Shown: positions 11,477 through 22,811, numbered from the stretch's first letter. The stretch: DNA of 64,000 bases from Hysterangium stoloniferum (GCA_015178975.1 WHVD01000014.1:310001-374000), one strand, 5' to 3'. Notes: generated by a model from the sequence alone, not told the origin. Numbers and translations are program-made.

Positions 11477-11655
11477 GTGCAGTAGCTATTGTTCTCTTGG
11501 ACGGTTGTCCATTTTTGATACTTGGAGACTACATATATGTAATGCCAAATGGACGGTGGGAGGAGAGGGAGTACGTTTAGCGCACAAGGCACAGGATGTA
11601 CTCCTCCGATGTTGCTACGAACTCCAACCCCTTCCGGGGCGGATTCCCGGGGCTA

Positions 11656-11668
11656 AAAACACCGCCTT
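11656..11668 (-). promoter_or_regulatory. TATA-like element upstream of the 244-residue ORF
   Basis: The minus strand reads GGATAAAAAGGCGG about 180 bp before the start codon at 11476, followed by GC-rich DNA. Position and sequence fit a core promoter; there is no other evidence. Confidence 0.35.
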
Positions 11669-11676
11669 TTTATCCA

Positions 11677-11985
11677 TTGAAAGACAAAGTGTCTAAATGT
11701 CCCTAAATTAAAATAAAGTTCCCGATTTTTCCCTTATTATTTCATGAGTCATACATATATTTTCATCAGAGTTTGTTTATGATTTATGGGGGGACTCCAG
11801 GTGTGGTCGATTCTTCGCTAGGGATATGGCGGGAACCCTCAGTGCAAATGAAATCCGATCACATACTGAACGCTTTGGCACTTTCTTTACAGCGCTTTGC
11901 ATTACGTAAGGCGCGCGCTACTAGTAATGGATATTCGAGGAACTGTGCCACCTCTATCAGAGTTGTTGGCCCAATCAGATCCCTT
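11677..11985. other. Intergenic, no feature seen
   Basis: No recognisable gene. The end of this stretch leads into repeated CACCTCAATCTGAG motifs that precede the LTR-E-like block. Confidence 0.4.
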
Positions 11986-12832
11986 GTCACCTCAATCTGA
12001 GCTGTTGACTGATCTGCTGTTCCCCTGTCACCTCAATCTGAGTTGTTGACTTTTGTTCCTCCTTGCCACTTCTTAATTGAATAGTTGGCTATCTTTTATA
12101 TATTATTTCCACTTCAGTTAGAGCTGTTGGTAATCAACTAATAATATATAAATAATCTCATACTATAGTCATCTCTTAATTGAGTACTGATTATTAGTTT
12201 TCTCTACATTGTTATTTGTAGTTTAAGACTTCAGTCACCTCTAGTTGAGTAATTTGACTGTTTATTACATTGCAAATAATCCCATTCCTTTGTTCATTTA
12301 TTGTGAATCAGTAAAGCATATTCACATAAACAAATACTGAGAATATCCTTGCAGAATCCTTAAGACTACATTAAGATCCTGATAAGTTAATATCACAGTA
12401 GACCTTGTAGGTTAGTGTAAATAAAGCATATATTAGCCAAATAGTGTTTTATTCTATATCTAATCTTTTGACCTGTTTATAAATATTTTTACTGTTTGAT
12501 AAATAGTATAAAATATATATATAAACTAGCTAGCATTGAAGTTAAATCTAGCTTCAGAATCAGTAAATTGTTATTCTTATTTTAGTAGTTGTTGTCACAG
12601 AAAAAGAACAAGCTTGCACAAGCAGCTCTCAAAACCTTCTTTGCGAAGTAGGGTGCATATATTCAAGTAAACTCTTGACTTCAGGGGTTCTAAGTCTATT
12701 TAGGCTGCCACTGATTAATATCAAATACTTAAATTATTTTACCTTGCAGCGAATTGAGTATTTGCACACTTTGATAGAGCATTGGACTCCTTTTTCCAGA
12801 AAATAATATTAAAATAAGCCTAATACATTACA
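11986..12832 (+). mobile_element. LTR-E-like sequence, right end well defined
   Basis: AT-rich block ending AATACATTACA. Its last about 130 bp are colinear with the end of LTR-E at 26647-27653 (shared CTTTGA...TAGCAT and AATACATTACA). The left limit is uncertain. It begins near two copies of TCACCTCAATCTGAG. Gypsy-2 sequence begins at the very next base, 12833. Confidence 0.45.
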
Positions 12833-12844
12833 CAATCCAAGGCG

Positions 12845-13330
12845 TTGGATTACATCATGGATATTATGAGCCTCTCGGAGATCTCTGACTCCATGAGTAC
12901 ATTGTTGGGAGTTGCTCTGCCAAGACGACTCACCGGCGGTGCTAAGATCTGGTGGAGCACCTTAGACCGTGAACATCGCACTGAGTTTAGTCGATCTCAC
13001 GGATCGTTTCTTTGGGGCACCGTAGAAGGATTACTTGGAACCCGTTGGTGCGAATCCTTGGCTCTAGAATGGGAAGCCATGAAATTTCGACAGGCCGGTC
13101 ACAATCATGAGACACCCGTTCATTACATTCAGCGAAGGGTCAAGCTTTATCGATTCTTGTATGGGTTCCACCAAAACCGGAAGGACGAAATGCACAGACT
13201 TATCCTGACACTGCCCACGGAATGGCTTTATCTTTTACAGGGACAACCTATCGACGACATCATGAGCCTACAGACTTACGCGAACAATTTACAAGAGGCT
13301 CTGATTAACGCTTGGGTTCAAACACATTGA
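12845..13330 (+). pseudogene. Gypsy-2 gag fragment (retrotransposon capsid region)
   Basis: The 161 codons are colinear with Gypsy-1 gag residues of about 560-720. They include MDIMSLSEISDSM, WWSTLDREHRTEF and the W-rich capsid pattern typical of Retrotrans_gag, with HYIQRRVKLYRFLYGFHQ towards the end. A TGA at 13328 replaces the Arg codon found in Gypsy-1 (THRERY), and the same frame continues into the next ORF. Capsid assembly role is inferred from family. Confidence 0.85.
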
Positions 13331-13360
13331 GAACATTATCGGTTTCAGAAACCCAGAGTC

Positions 13361-16024
13361 ATGATCGCCGAGCAAGATGAGTCAGATCCCTGGCATGAGG
13401 AGGAGCACTCTGGAAAAATTGACCCCACTAATCGAGGCCACGTCCTCCTCGGCGAACTTGAGGATAAAACCACCTCTAGGAGATCGAACGCTAAACAAGG
13501 TAAGAAACACGGCAAGTTCTTTTTCAAACGGAGTGACAAGAAAAGCATCGCCAAACCTCCGAAGGAGTGTTGGATTTGTGGGAGTTTAGAGCATTTCAAG
13601 ATCGACTGCCCCCATGCGGGCAGGATGTCGCACTATGTCTCTATTAACAAGTGCTCCGCACAGAACCCAATGGAGGAGGCGGAGGATCAAAGGGCTTATG
13701 AAACGGTTTATGGATTAAGTGTACAGGGACAAGTACATAACATTGATGAGGAATCGATTTTCATTTCTGTCTACCTTCCTCAGCCAGAGGACAACATCGT
13801 TTCAGACGTGAAAGCATCCTCGAATGAGAACGAGACATCGCAAGTTTATTTTTCTATATCAGACCATGATTTTCTCGAGAAAGGAGACTGGCTAGACGCT
13901 CATCGTCAGAACCGTGAAGGTCTGACTGAGACGAGAGTTTTATCGCGACCTGAACCTCCCACTATTGAGGAAATCGTCGATGAGGACACATTTGCGAACC
14001 GATCTAAGGAAATAAGTCAAACCTACATTATAGAAGACCCCTCTGAGTCTGAGGGATCGGAGGAGGAGAGCTTCCCCTTCGACCCAGGGCAATTACCCGA
14101 CTTAATTCCTTGCGATGAGTCAGACTCTGAAGCGGACGACAAGGTACCTAACGGTAGATGTATCAGGAGGAACGTTAAATTGGCTGCAAGAAAAGAAAGC
14201 AAAAGACCTAGAGTTCAATACCCCCGATCCAGTCAACTTATGAAAGAGGATTCGACTATTATCTATCGCAGAAGGGACCCTCCAGGTGGATATTCCAGTA
14301 TTGGGATTTCAGCATTACACGTCTACGGACGCGTAGGGAATTCAGAAGCCTCAAATCCTATTAAAATCAGGCTGGACGCCGGAGCTGACCTCTCCTTAAT
14401 CTCGGAGGATTTCTATAAGGAACTAGAGGACCCCCCTAAACTCAAGCAAGGACTCAAGCTGCGCCTCGTACAACTTACCGGTAATGCCAAAGTATTAGGA
14501 TACGTCAACGTCCCCATTTATCTCGAGGACGACACCGGTATACTCCTCATCACTGATCATGCGGCATTACAATGGGCCAGATCTTACGAGAACACTAATC
14601 GTCGACTGGCCACATGGGGGGCGGTATATGCTGCATACCCCGGTCTGGAAATCCTACATAGAGCAGGACGGATACACAGCAACGTTGACCCATTATCTAG
14701 ACTTCCTCGAGTACCTGACTGTGCTAGCCCCGTGAGAGATGATCTCTTACCAATCGTAGCGGATTCTCATAACCAGAACGACAAAGAGACGTTATGGGAG
14801 AACAAACCAGCGGAAAAGGCCGTCTTTCTCACTCATCACGAGTTAGTTGAACCTGTCGGAACCGTCGAAGAGGTCCCTCAAACGAAATGGGACTTGCACA
14901 ACCTTCCCAGAAATGATGAGACTGATGAGGCGGATTTTACTCTCTCGAATCCACAATTACTTATAGAGATCGATGAGAATTACGCTAAGGAACTTCGCGA
15001 CGGATACCAGAAAGATCCCACCTTCAGGAATTATTACACCGCCGATCCCATTTCTCCAAACATGGTAGCCACTCCTTCGCATTATTTTATCGGCAAGAAT
15101 AAGCTATTGTTCTTTCGAGATTCAGACTGGAAAAGTCGAATCTGCGTTCCTAGCAGCATGACGACAACCATACTCAAGCTGATACACGATAATCCTTTCG
15201 AAGGAGCTCATGCAGGTGGCCACAGGCTCTTTAATCTGATGAAAGACCGTTTCTTCTGGCCGAGGATGTTGCAGGACTGCGTGGCGTACGCTCACAGCTG
15301 TGACATATGCCAGAAAACTAAAATTGATCATTCCGCTCGACAAGGAGCCCTTCGACCCACAGATGTACCCCTAAGGCCATTTGAGGTTGTCTCAATGGAC
15401 CTGATTACCGGATTGCCTCCTTCTACAGAGGGTGGTTATTCCGCCATCTTCGTTGCCGTGGATAAACTCACGCGTTTCTTGATCTGTGAACCTACCACTT
15501 CAGATCTATCCGCAGAAGGATTCGCGCGAATCTTCATGAATACAGTAGCCGCTCCTTTCGGCCTGCCTTCAAGGATAATCTGTGATCGAGACAAGAGGTG
15601 GACCTGTAGGTTTTGGAGAGAAGTCTGCAAAGTATATGGAAGTGCCCTTGCAGTATCCTCGTCCCACCATCCTCAGACTGATGGTCAAATGGAGAACGCT
15701 AATGCTATTGTGGAGAAAATGCTCAGAGCGTACTGCGCCTCTTCGAAGGAGGAATGGTCTAAATGGACTCAAGTAGTGGCTCATACCTACAATTTGACAG
15801 TTCAAAGCTCAACAAGCTATGTGCCGGCCTTTTTGCTGATGGGCTACTTACCAAGAGGAATGTCTAGCTGTCTAGGAGGGGACGACCCTGTGGTTCCCAG
15901 AGAATTATCAGATAGCCCTGTAGCCAACCAATGGATCTTAGAATTGGAAAATCACCGACAAGCGGCACGGGATTCGATTGCGCGAGCACAAGAGACCCAA
16001 GCTCGCAGTTACAACAAGAGATGA
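13361..16024 (+). pseudogene. Gypsy-2 gag-protease-integrase ORF with RT deleted in frame
   Basis: A single 887-codon frame. It holds a CCHC zinc knuckle (CWICGSLEHFKIDCP) at residues 69-83, then acidic spacer, then protease. The protease active site reads LDAGADLSLIS where Gypsy-1 has MDTGAD, so the catalytic DTG is changed. At about 14540 the protease (NVPIYLEDD) joins directly to the end of RNase H (LLITDHAALQW), removing about 1.9 kb present in Gypsy-1. The integrase has the H-H-C-C zinc domain (HDNPFEGAHAGG, CDICQK) and core Asp, Asp and Glu contexts (SMDLITGLP, ICDRDKRW, DGQMENAN). It ends at TGA 16022, after which the frame continues. It cannot reverse transcribe on its own. Confidence 0.85.
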
Positions 16025-16481
16025 ACATTAGTGGAAGATATCTCAGAGGGAGATTATGTTCTGATTAATCCCCATTCTCTCGAGCTCGTCGAGGCCAAGG
16101 GACCTGGAAGAAAACTTATACAAAGACAGATAGGGCCGTTTGAGGTCTTGAAAAAGATCAATCCTCAAGTCTTCCGACTCCGCATCCCCTCGGAATATCA
16201 ATTACATCCAGTGATTAATCAAGACCATCTTAAAAAGTACCGCCTCTCCCCTAAGGAATTCGGATCCAGGGAGCTACTCGAGAACCCTTGAGAACTCAAT
16301 CGTAACGATGAGGAGTACAAAGTAGAAGCTATAGTAGGACACAAAAAGCATCGCAATCGACTCCTTTTCCAGGTTCGATGGAAAGGATATGGACCAGAGG
16401 AGGACACTTGGTTAAATGGCAATGACCTTTGTAATGCTCCCGCTCTTCTTAGAGCTTACAAGACTATTTATCAAATTTAAT
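16025..16481 (+). pseudogene. Gypsy-2 integrase C-terminus and chromodomain
   Basis: Same frame as the preceding ORF. It encodes the integrase C-terminal region (LVEDISEGDYVLINP, GPFEVLKKI, HPVINQDHLKKYR) and, after a TGA at 16289, a chromodomain (YKVEAIVGHKKHRNRLLF, VRWKGYGPEEDTW). Chromodomains of chromovirus integrases direct insertion to marked chromatin. Gypsy-1 has lost this whole stretch. Confidence 0.85.
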
Positions 16482-16676
16482 GATCATTTCACATCCTTAC
16501 GACGACAACACTGTTTATCTACTTCTAGCTCTACCCCCCCCACTTTCTTCCCCCTCGGCCTTTCACTTCAATAACCGAGTGGAGCTTGAAATTAATATAA
16601 AATACGTAAATTCACTAAAGAAAATTTTATTCCCCCTATCTCTTCCCTCCACGTCAACCTCTCTAATCAGTACACT

Positions 16677-19137
16677 ATGTCGCAGGAGCAACAACCCAAA
16701 CCCAAGTTCCCCAACTTCAAAAGAATGCCGCGACCTCAACCTATTAATACCTCTACCACACCGTCTCGCACTGAACAAGTCAAGCACTCCACGAGTAATT
16801 CTGGAACGCCTTGGCCAATACCCTCCGCTGTGCAGGGCGACATCGCGGGAACGTCCACCGACTCGGGGAACGGAACCGCCTTTACTCCATACGCTCCTCT
16901 TCCCAGACCCCGATTTCCCAATTTTAAAAGAATACCTCGACCTCAAACTACAGTTCCTTCTGCCCTATCACCTCGAACAGAAACTGTTGAGCGTGTGGAG
17001 GAGACCTCATCATCCACGAATCCTACGTGGACGGACTCCGTTTCAAAAGCTGCACCATGGTCCTCTAATACTTGGGGGGCTCCCTCGGGAACATGGAGCG
17101 AAACCCCACCACCTTCTCATAGTATTTTCCCTTCTACCGAAGAGGAGATCAGAAAGAAACAGCAGTCTGAGGCCTTCTCCGCACAGGTTCAGGAGGAATT
17201 GAAAACGCTTAAACAGAAGAGGAGAGAGGAGTACTTGGAAGGACAGCGGAGGATGGGGGCTAGGGATAATGTCCCTTCAAGGCAGACACGGCAGGAATGG
17301 AGGAAAATGGAAGGGCACGATAATCCTTCAATCATCGCTCCCCCTTCAGGTCATAAATGGACAGATTTCGCTGAAACGGATTGCAGCGACGGGGGCACAC
17401 CATGTGTTCAGAGTGTAGGCCAAAAAAGTAGGAAAGGAAAAGATGGGGTCACCTTCTACGATTGGGACAAAGTACAAAGGATCAAATTACAAAGCATTGC
17501 ATTGCGACGTGGAGATGGAGTTGCATTACCTCCCAGACCCCCTTCACACCGTGGACCTCAGGAACAGACCTACCTGATGGGGCCCGGTGATCTTTCATCT
17601 GACTCGGAGGACGACCAATCTCGCTACCCCACCTACGACAGCAAGTACCTCGGTGCTGACTGCCATGAAGGTTTCCTACTCCCTGACAACATTCACTTCT
17701 TCACAAGTGATCCTAACCAATGACGAAAGCTACCAACTTCCGTCAGAGTTTGGAGAGGGTATCGTCCAGCAGACTCTGCAATCCCATCCACTTCCTCTCA
17801 TCTCCCTCCACCTCCACCGGTCTCTTCCGTACCCACATTACAGCGCTTTACGCCCTTTTCGGAGCTACCAGGAAGTCTTGTACCATCCTCCGAGCTGCCT
17901 TCTCTTCCCCCTATACCACTACCCCTCCCCTTCGCAGGACATTGTCTTATATCACCGTCCTCATCCATACCCAAGCCTCCTCCAGCACCGCAGCCAATCT
18001 CACCCCTCCGCACATCACCTGACCCTCTCGTCACCTCCCACTCTACTTCGACACCTTTGGTCCCTGCAGTGTCTGACATTCCCCTCACTTCTTTGACACC
18101 GCAGAGTCCACCACCCGCCTCTCCCTACTCCCCTTGCGTTTCTCTGGGAAGTCCCATTCAGCATCCTAACAATACATTAATGGATGTTGATCACCCTATC
18201 CCGGAAGTTCTCGCAACGCGTATGGAGGAAGTCCTCGAAGTGCCTCAGACGTCTCCAAGGAACCCCCCCCGGCAATGGAAGCCTTCGAGGAGCCTCCCCC
18301 CTTAAGCGAAAAAGCAAAAAACGAAGAACTCAGGCCGACGAGCCCCTTGTCATGGACCCCCCCTCGACCCACCCCATTCGCAGCCCCCCGCCGCAGCCGT
18401 CCTCTCCCCTCCACTCTGAGGATACGGCTGGCCCCTCCCGTCCCTTCCAGTCAAGTTGGATGCGCGTGTCTATTAATTACCCCTCTGACATCTTCACTGT
18501 GGGACGCACATTAACACGACTGGGACCAACCCTGCGGCACCCCCTTCTTAAAGGGCATATCCAGGGGTATAGCGGGTCTCTCACTTTGTCGGACCGCATG
18601 AGTGCATTTTATTTATGCGTCAACGACCCTAAGGAACAGCTGCGTTTAGCGGAGGATATAGAACGGGTGGAACTTTCCATGTTTTGGTCCTTACTTGTCA
18701 ACTCCTCTTGTGTTCTTCCTGACCACACACCAACCCACTCTGCAGTGGACCTTGTTGACTTGTTGGAGCAACTGTTGCCGGATTCGGACACTTCGAGAGG
18801 AATCCCCTCTGGGGGAGACATGAGCTCCACACCACTTATCACTCCTACCCCGCCATCACTACACCCTCGACCCCCTCTCCTTGCCCATATAACTGACGCT
18901 TCCGCTGATCGCGTTCGCACCATAATTCGAACGTGCCAGAAGGCCTACGGTCATTGGGTCTCGTCGATCCAAAAACTGGATGGGTTGACATCCGCCAATG
19001 ATGCTTCGAGGCGGGAGGACATCGCTCTTTCCTTTCATGCCAAGCATCTCGCCTGGGGCAACGCTATCCTACACCTTTGGGGTTCATCGCAGGACGCATG
19101 GGGAGGAGTTCCAAGCGTCCTTCGACATCTTCTTTGA
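16677..19137 (+). pseudogene. Gypsy-2 ORF3: large extra protein between integrase and 3' LTR
   Basis: A frame begins at ATG 16677 (MSQEQQPKPKFPNFKRMPRP). It runs to TGA 17721, continues in the same frame to about 18270, then shifts at a run of eight C near 18266-18273 into the frame that ends at 19137. Total is about 820 codons. The N-terminal part is Pro/Ser/Thr-rich with a repeated PxFPNFKRxPRPQ motif, then a charged coiled-coil-like stretch (KQQSEAFSAQVQEELKTLKQ). The C-terminal half has a conserved domain starting WMRVSINYPSDIF and ending WGSSQDAWGGVPS. Gypsy-1 carries a diverged homologue. No similarity to known Gag, Pol or Env domains is recognised, and no signal peptide or membrane segment is seen. 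Confidence 0.7.
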
Positions 19138-19162
19138 CATAGCTCTTCGACCTGGGGGGCAC

Positions 19163-19783
19163 TGTGAGAGGTATGGCGAAATACACTCAGGAAATATAGT
19201 CGGATGTGCTCTTACTATATTTCCTTTATTATTTCTATTTTCTCTCTTTCATTATATCTATAATTAGTTTGACGACCTATGTATGCGGTACATCGACTCT
19301 TATGGGCGCACACACGCCAGACTTATGTATTCTAGTGCCCGTAGTTTAGAACTCAGACACTTTTTACACCACAAACACGACTTACCCAGACACCCGTTAG
19401 TGTCCTGTAAGTTGTGATTGGTGTATCGTCTCGACCGTCACAGACGGGCTTTAGCTACTCATTCAAACTGAGTTTCGAACTGTATCAGTCGAAACTTAAT
19501 CCCTATCTCAACTCACGTGGACTACATCCACGCTACTCTATTATTCGACTCTCTAACTACTCTACTTGCACTCGAGCAGTTGTCCAGAATTGCACTTAAC
19601 CAGTCGATTCTACTTATTCGTTCTAGCTATCTACCTTACTTTAGATAGCTACTTCTCTCTACCGTATTGAACTAAGTAGTCAATACGTGTTCGGTCCGTA
19701 TTAGACTTAGACAGTCAATACATCGGGGTATCGTACTTCAACGGTCGTATATAGAACGGTTAGAACTTCTACCACTCTTCACA
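19163..19783 (+). mobile_element. Gypsy-2 3' LTR (LTR-A2)
   Basis: Starts TGTGAGAGGTATGG right after the polypurine tract CTGGGGGGCAC and ends CTTCACA. A near-identical copy stands alone at 56887-57517 with a target duplication, which fixes both ends. Confidence 0.9.
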
Positions 19784-20086
19784 CCGTGAAATAACTGAGA
19801 GTGGGATTACGAGAAAAGGAAATAGTCCGAGGGTTACAAGTATATATAGACATATGTGAAACATAGAGTGAAACGGATCATCATAATGAAAAGGGGGACG
19901 TATCAGAGTTTAACCAGATAGTACGAGTATATTTGATGGGGGCGTAAATGGAGTTTGATCATTGAAAGCATACATCAGCATTGGGGTCTGATGGTTTCCG
20001 ATACGGTGACTTGAAATGCTAACTTGAACGTCGATAGGCAGCAATAACCTCAGGGACCATCGGGTTGCGGCATGGTCATAACAGTA
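19784..20086 (-). mobile_element. Gypsy-4 3' LTR, partial (LTR-B)
   Basis: In sense orientation it starts TGTTATGACCATGCCGCAAC, preceded by the polypurine tract AAATGGGGGGATAC (20087-20100). It is cut at 19784 by the Gypsy-2 insertion; the rest of the LTR is not found on the other side of Gypsy-2. Confidence 0.8.
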
Positions 20087-20195
20087 TCCCCCCATTTAGC
20101 TGAAATCCCAAGGAGGCCGAAAATCTAGATTCCATCCGTAAAAACCTGTTGGGTACAGTTGGTGTGTCAAGACTTCATGTGACTCGGTAAAAATT

Positions 20196-20210
20196 TACAT
20201 ATAAAAATTC
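20196..20210 (+). promoter_or_regulatory. TATA-like box of the antisense gene in Gypsy-4
   Basis: TTTACATATAAAAATTCG lies about 50 bp before the ATG at 20257. The equivalent place in Gypsy-3 (about 31744) reads CCTATATAAAAAATTG, so the box is conserved. Confidence 0.5.
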
Positions 20211-20256
20211 GAGGGGTTCTGGTGCTTGATTTTTCACTTCTCTTCCCTCGACCACC

Positions 20257-21255
20257 ATGACCATAGGTTTGGAGTCGAAGCCATTCCTGGTTTGGTTGTC
20301 AGTCGCTCCTATGTCAGTCCCAAGTGGACCATCGAGTGCACAAGAACACCGATGACTTCTCGAGGAGAAGAGGAAGGTGCGTGAGGAGGAGGAGCAGAAG
20401 GAGAAGGAGGAGCTGGTGGCCATAGAAGTGGAGGAAAAGAAACTGGCAGTGGGAGAGGCTACGTGCAAGCACTGGGACATGGTGCTTGCAAAGAAGAAGC
20501 AGCGGGAGGCCAATCGGGTGCGAGAGGAGGTGGCAAAGAAGAAGCGAGAGGGGAAGGTAAGTTGGTTCCCATCTCTTTCACGAGTTTTTGCTTATTTTTT
20601 TTTTTCAGCACAAGGCTGCGACACCTTCAGAGTCCGATGACGAAGAGGAAGAGGAGGATGAGGAGGATGTACCGGGGCTGTCCAGCCCCAAGGTGGGTTC
20701 AGGTTCCTAATTTTGTAATTTTGTAATTTTTTTTGATTATAGAAACAAAAACAGGCCCCCAAGGTGGGGCCCAAAAATGACCCAAAGTGCAACCGGTGCA
20801 CTAAATGGGGTCAGACTTGCCATCCATGGGCAAGTGGTCAGGGCCGCACTTGTCAAGAGTGCACCAACCAAAAACTCAGGTGCGTATTCCCGGATGCTGA
20901 TGGCAATGGGTCCTATCAAGAATGGCAGGCCAATGCTCTGGAAGAGCAGAACCACCTTATGTGCACCTACTTCTCGGAGATGACACGGTTCGGATTTGAG
21001 ACACTGCAACACCAAGGTCTAATGACCGAGCAGTTGTGACTTTTGGGCGTCAGGCTGGAGAAACAAACCAGCGCCATAGAGTCCCTTGGGGAGCAACTTG
21101 AGCAGTATTTAGAAGTGTCGAGTTGTGATGGAGTTGGGCCTGGAGCTGGGGTATTGGAAAAGGTTGGCGAAGAGGTGTTGGTGGCCGTCGGTGAGGGGGA
21201 AGGTTTGGAAGCCAGAGAAGAAGGGGAGGTGGTAGAGGAAACCTTTAGACAATAA
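20257..21255 (+). pseudogene. Antisense zinc-cluster gene of Gypsy-4, three exons, two in-frame TGA
   Basis: The exons are 20257-20556, 20609-20692 and 20743-21255. The introns are 52 and 50 bp with GTAAGT...CAG and GTGGGT...TAG, both phase 0. The conceptual product is about 298 codons. Exon 1 is a Lys/Glu-rich coiled-coil-like stretch (LVAIEVEEKKLAVGEATC); exon 2 is very acidic (SESDDEEEEEDEEDVPG). Exon 3 carries six cysteines at 20788-20883 in the order CX2CX6CX10CX2CX6C, the consensus spacing of fungal Zn(II)2Cys6 DNA-binding clusters. TGA codons at 20353 and 21037 interrupt the frame. The gene is antisense to pol and lies between chromodomain and 3' LTR. The Gypsy-3 copy has the same exon borders. 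A DNA-binding role is inference only. Confidence 0.7.
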
Positions 21256-21339
21256 AATATAATGATTTTAAAACAAAACAAACAAAGTGTGAAAAACTTA
21301 AGGCATAGTCAGAAAAAGGTTGGATACCACGTGAAAGAC

Positions 21340-21570
21340 TTATAAAGAATTTAGAGGACTGGGTTTATTCGGATAGGCTTGATGAAACCCTAAAACAATT
21401 TCTGAGGCATTGCCGAGTGCTGTAGCTAGGATCCATGAAGTTTCTTCATCTGTACCTTCATAGCCAGCCCATTTAACCAAATAAAGTAATTTGCATGAGC
21501 ATTGGTGATTGTCGATTTTTGAGTCTAGGATCTCCAATATCTCGAATTCAGGTTCTCCGTCAATGATCAC
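21340..21570 (-). pseudogene. Gypsy-4 chromodomain
   Basis: 76 codons with FEILEILDSKI, LLYLVKWAGYEGTDEETSW and a C-terminal amphipathic stretch. These match the aromatic cage and fold of chromodomains at the end of chromovirus integrases. It is separated from the rest of integrase by later insertions at 21605-23100. Confidence 0.8.
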
Positions 21571-21604
21571 AGGTGGAGGTGGTGGTTGTATGCGATCCAG
21601 TATG

Positions 21605-21937
21605 GAGGGTGTTTATAATTACTATAATCTCAAATATTTACTAATAAAAGTCTTATTTTTACAAAACTCCATCTTTAAATAGTGATATCTATTCTGAAAC
21701 AATTATATCATCAAAAAACAACCATCAGAAATAGTTCTCCATATTACATCTTATACAACCCATAGTTATTTAACAAATTCCATTGTATATAATTTCCTTC
21801 CTTTTACAGATGCCTACTAATACTTTTATTAGTACTTTGTTTTTTAAAAGTTGTAATGAAGTTATTTCCATGTAAAATATGTAAAATATTATTGGAAATT
21901 TTTCATTCCACAGCTGTCTTTATTAAGTAACACCCTC
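21605..21937. mobile_element. Tc1/mariner-like MITE, 333 bp
   Basis: Bounded by the perfect terminal inverted repeat GAGGGTGTT / AACACCCTC, with TA adjoining each side. It has no coding capacity and is AT-rich. It is inserted in Gypsy-4 between integrase and chromodomain. Confidence 0.6.
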
Positions 21938-21987
21938 TATATATTCTGGGTATGTTGAATCAAGTAGAAATCTGTTTAGATTGACAG

Positions 21988-22806
21988 TGTTAGGATACAC
22001 ACTCAGGCCGGGTTTCCGGAGAAACCCGCGGGATATCCGGTAGGACTTGGCTTTAGCTTATAGGCTGGGCCCTCGCTAGATCGTATTGTCCAATTTCAGA
22101 CAGGCGGACGGGAATCCCGGGGAGTCCGGGCGGGGGTTCGTGGGTTGTGAGTCGTAGGTTGTGAGTCGTGAGTCGTGAATCGAGATAGTTGAGAGAGATA
22201 GATGCGCCGGAGCCCGTGGGCTCCGACTAGTGCGAGCGGTCTGATAAGAGTAGGGTTTAGAGAGGAAAATGTATTAGATTACTGGGGGGAATCTAAGCTA
22301 ATTTTCTGACTGGATTGTATGTACAACATCTGCCAGTTTATATAGACCGTGGAATGCATGACATACCGAATCCAGTAATAATGAGACGAAACGAGCAAAA
22401 CATAAAACGGGAATAGTAAACACCAAATTGGTGTTAGGAACGGGACGGAACAGAGTGGAGTCCGAATCGTGACAAAGCATAACCCATAACGGGAAACGGA
22501 GCGGGAGCGGAGTCCTAAATCGTGACAGGTCATTTGACTAAAACGGGAACGGGGCTCGATTAGAGCGGTGACGGGATTCTAAGCGGGTTCCGGTGACTGA
22601 TGCGTGGGACGAAGACGGACATAGACAGAGACGGGGTCCGGGGGAAGTCCGGTGACTGATATGTGTCTTAATGAGGTCGAACGTAACGAGTCTTGACGTA
22701 ATGGAGTCCGGGTGGGAAATCCTATAAACAGATGATTGGTGCTTGTAGCGCGTGGGGGCGTACGAGTTAGTGCCCGGAGTCCGGCGGGATTTGTCCGGTC
22801 GTAACA
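21988..22806 (-). mobile_element. Solo LTR-C, target duplication GACAG
   Basis: 819 bp running TGTTAGGATA to CGTAACA on the plus strand, flanked on both sides by GACAG (21983-21987 and 22807-22811). It is the most CpG-rich copy of the LTR-C family here, so probably the youngest. The internal region was lost by LTR-LTR recombination. Confidence 0.9.
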
Positions 22807-22811
22807 GACAG

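Larger units (their letters stand above)
12833..19783 (+). mobile_element. Gypsy-2: 5'-truncated LTR retrotransposon with internal RT deletion
   Basis: Compared with Gypsy-1, the element starts within gag. It lacks the 5' LTR, the gag N-terminus, all of the RT and most of RNase H. It keeps late gag, zinc knuckle, protease, integrase, chromodomain, a large third ORF and a 621-bp 3' LTR. It sits inside an LTR-B copy: the DNA right of its 3' LTR (from 19784) continues LTR-B in reverse orientation. Its stops (13328, 16022, 16289, 17721) are all TGA; the one in gag replaces an Arg codon of Gypsy-1. Confidence 0.9.

Noticed and set aside
16480-17202. 240-codon ORF in frame 1 over Gypsy-2 ORF3
   Set aside because: Shadow frame; the homologue in Gypsy-1 supports the frame starting at 16677.
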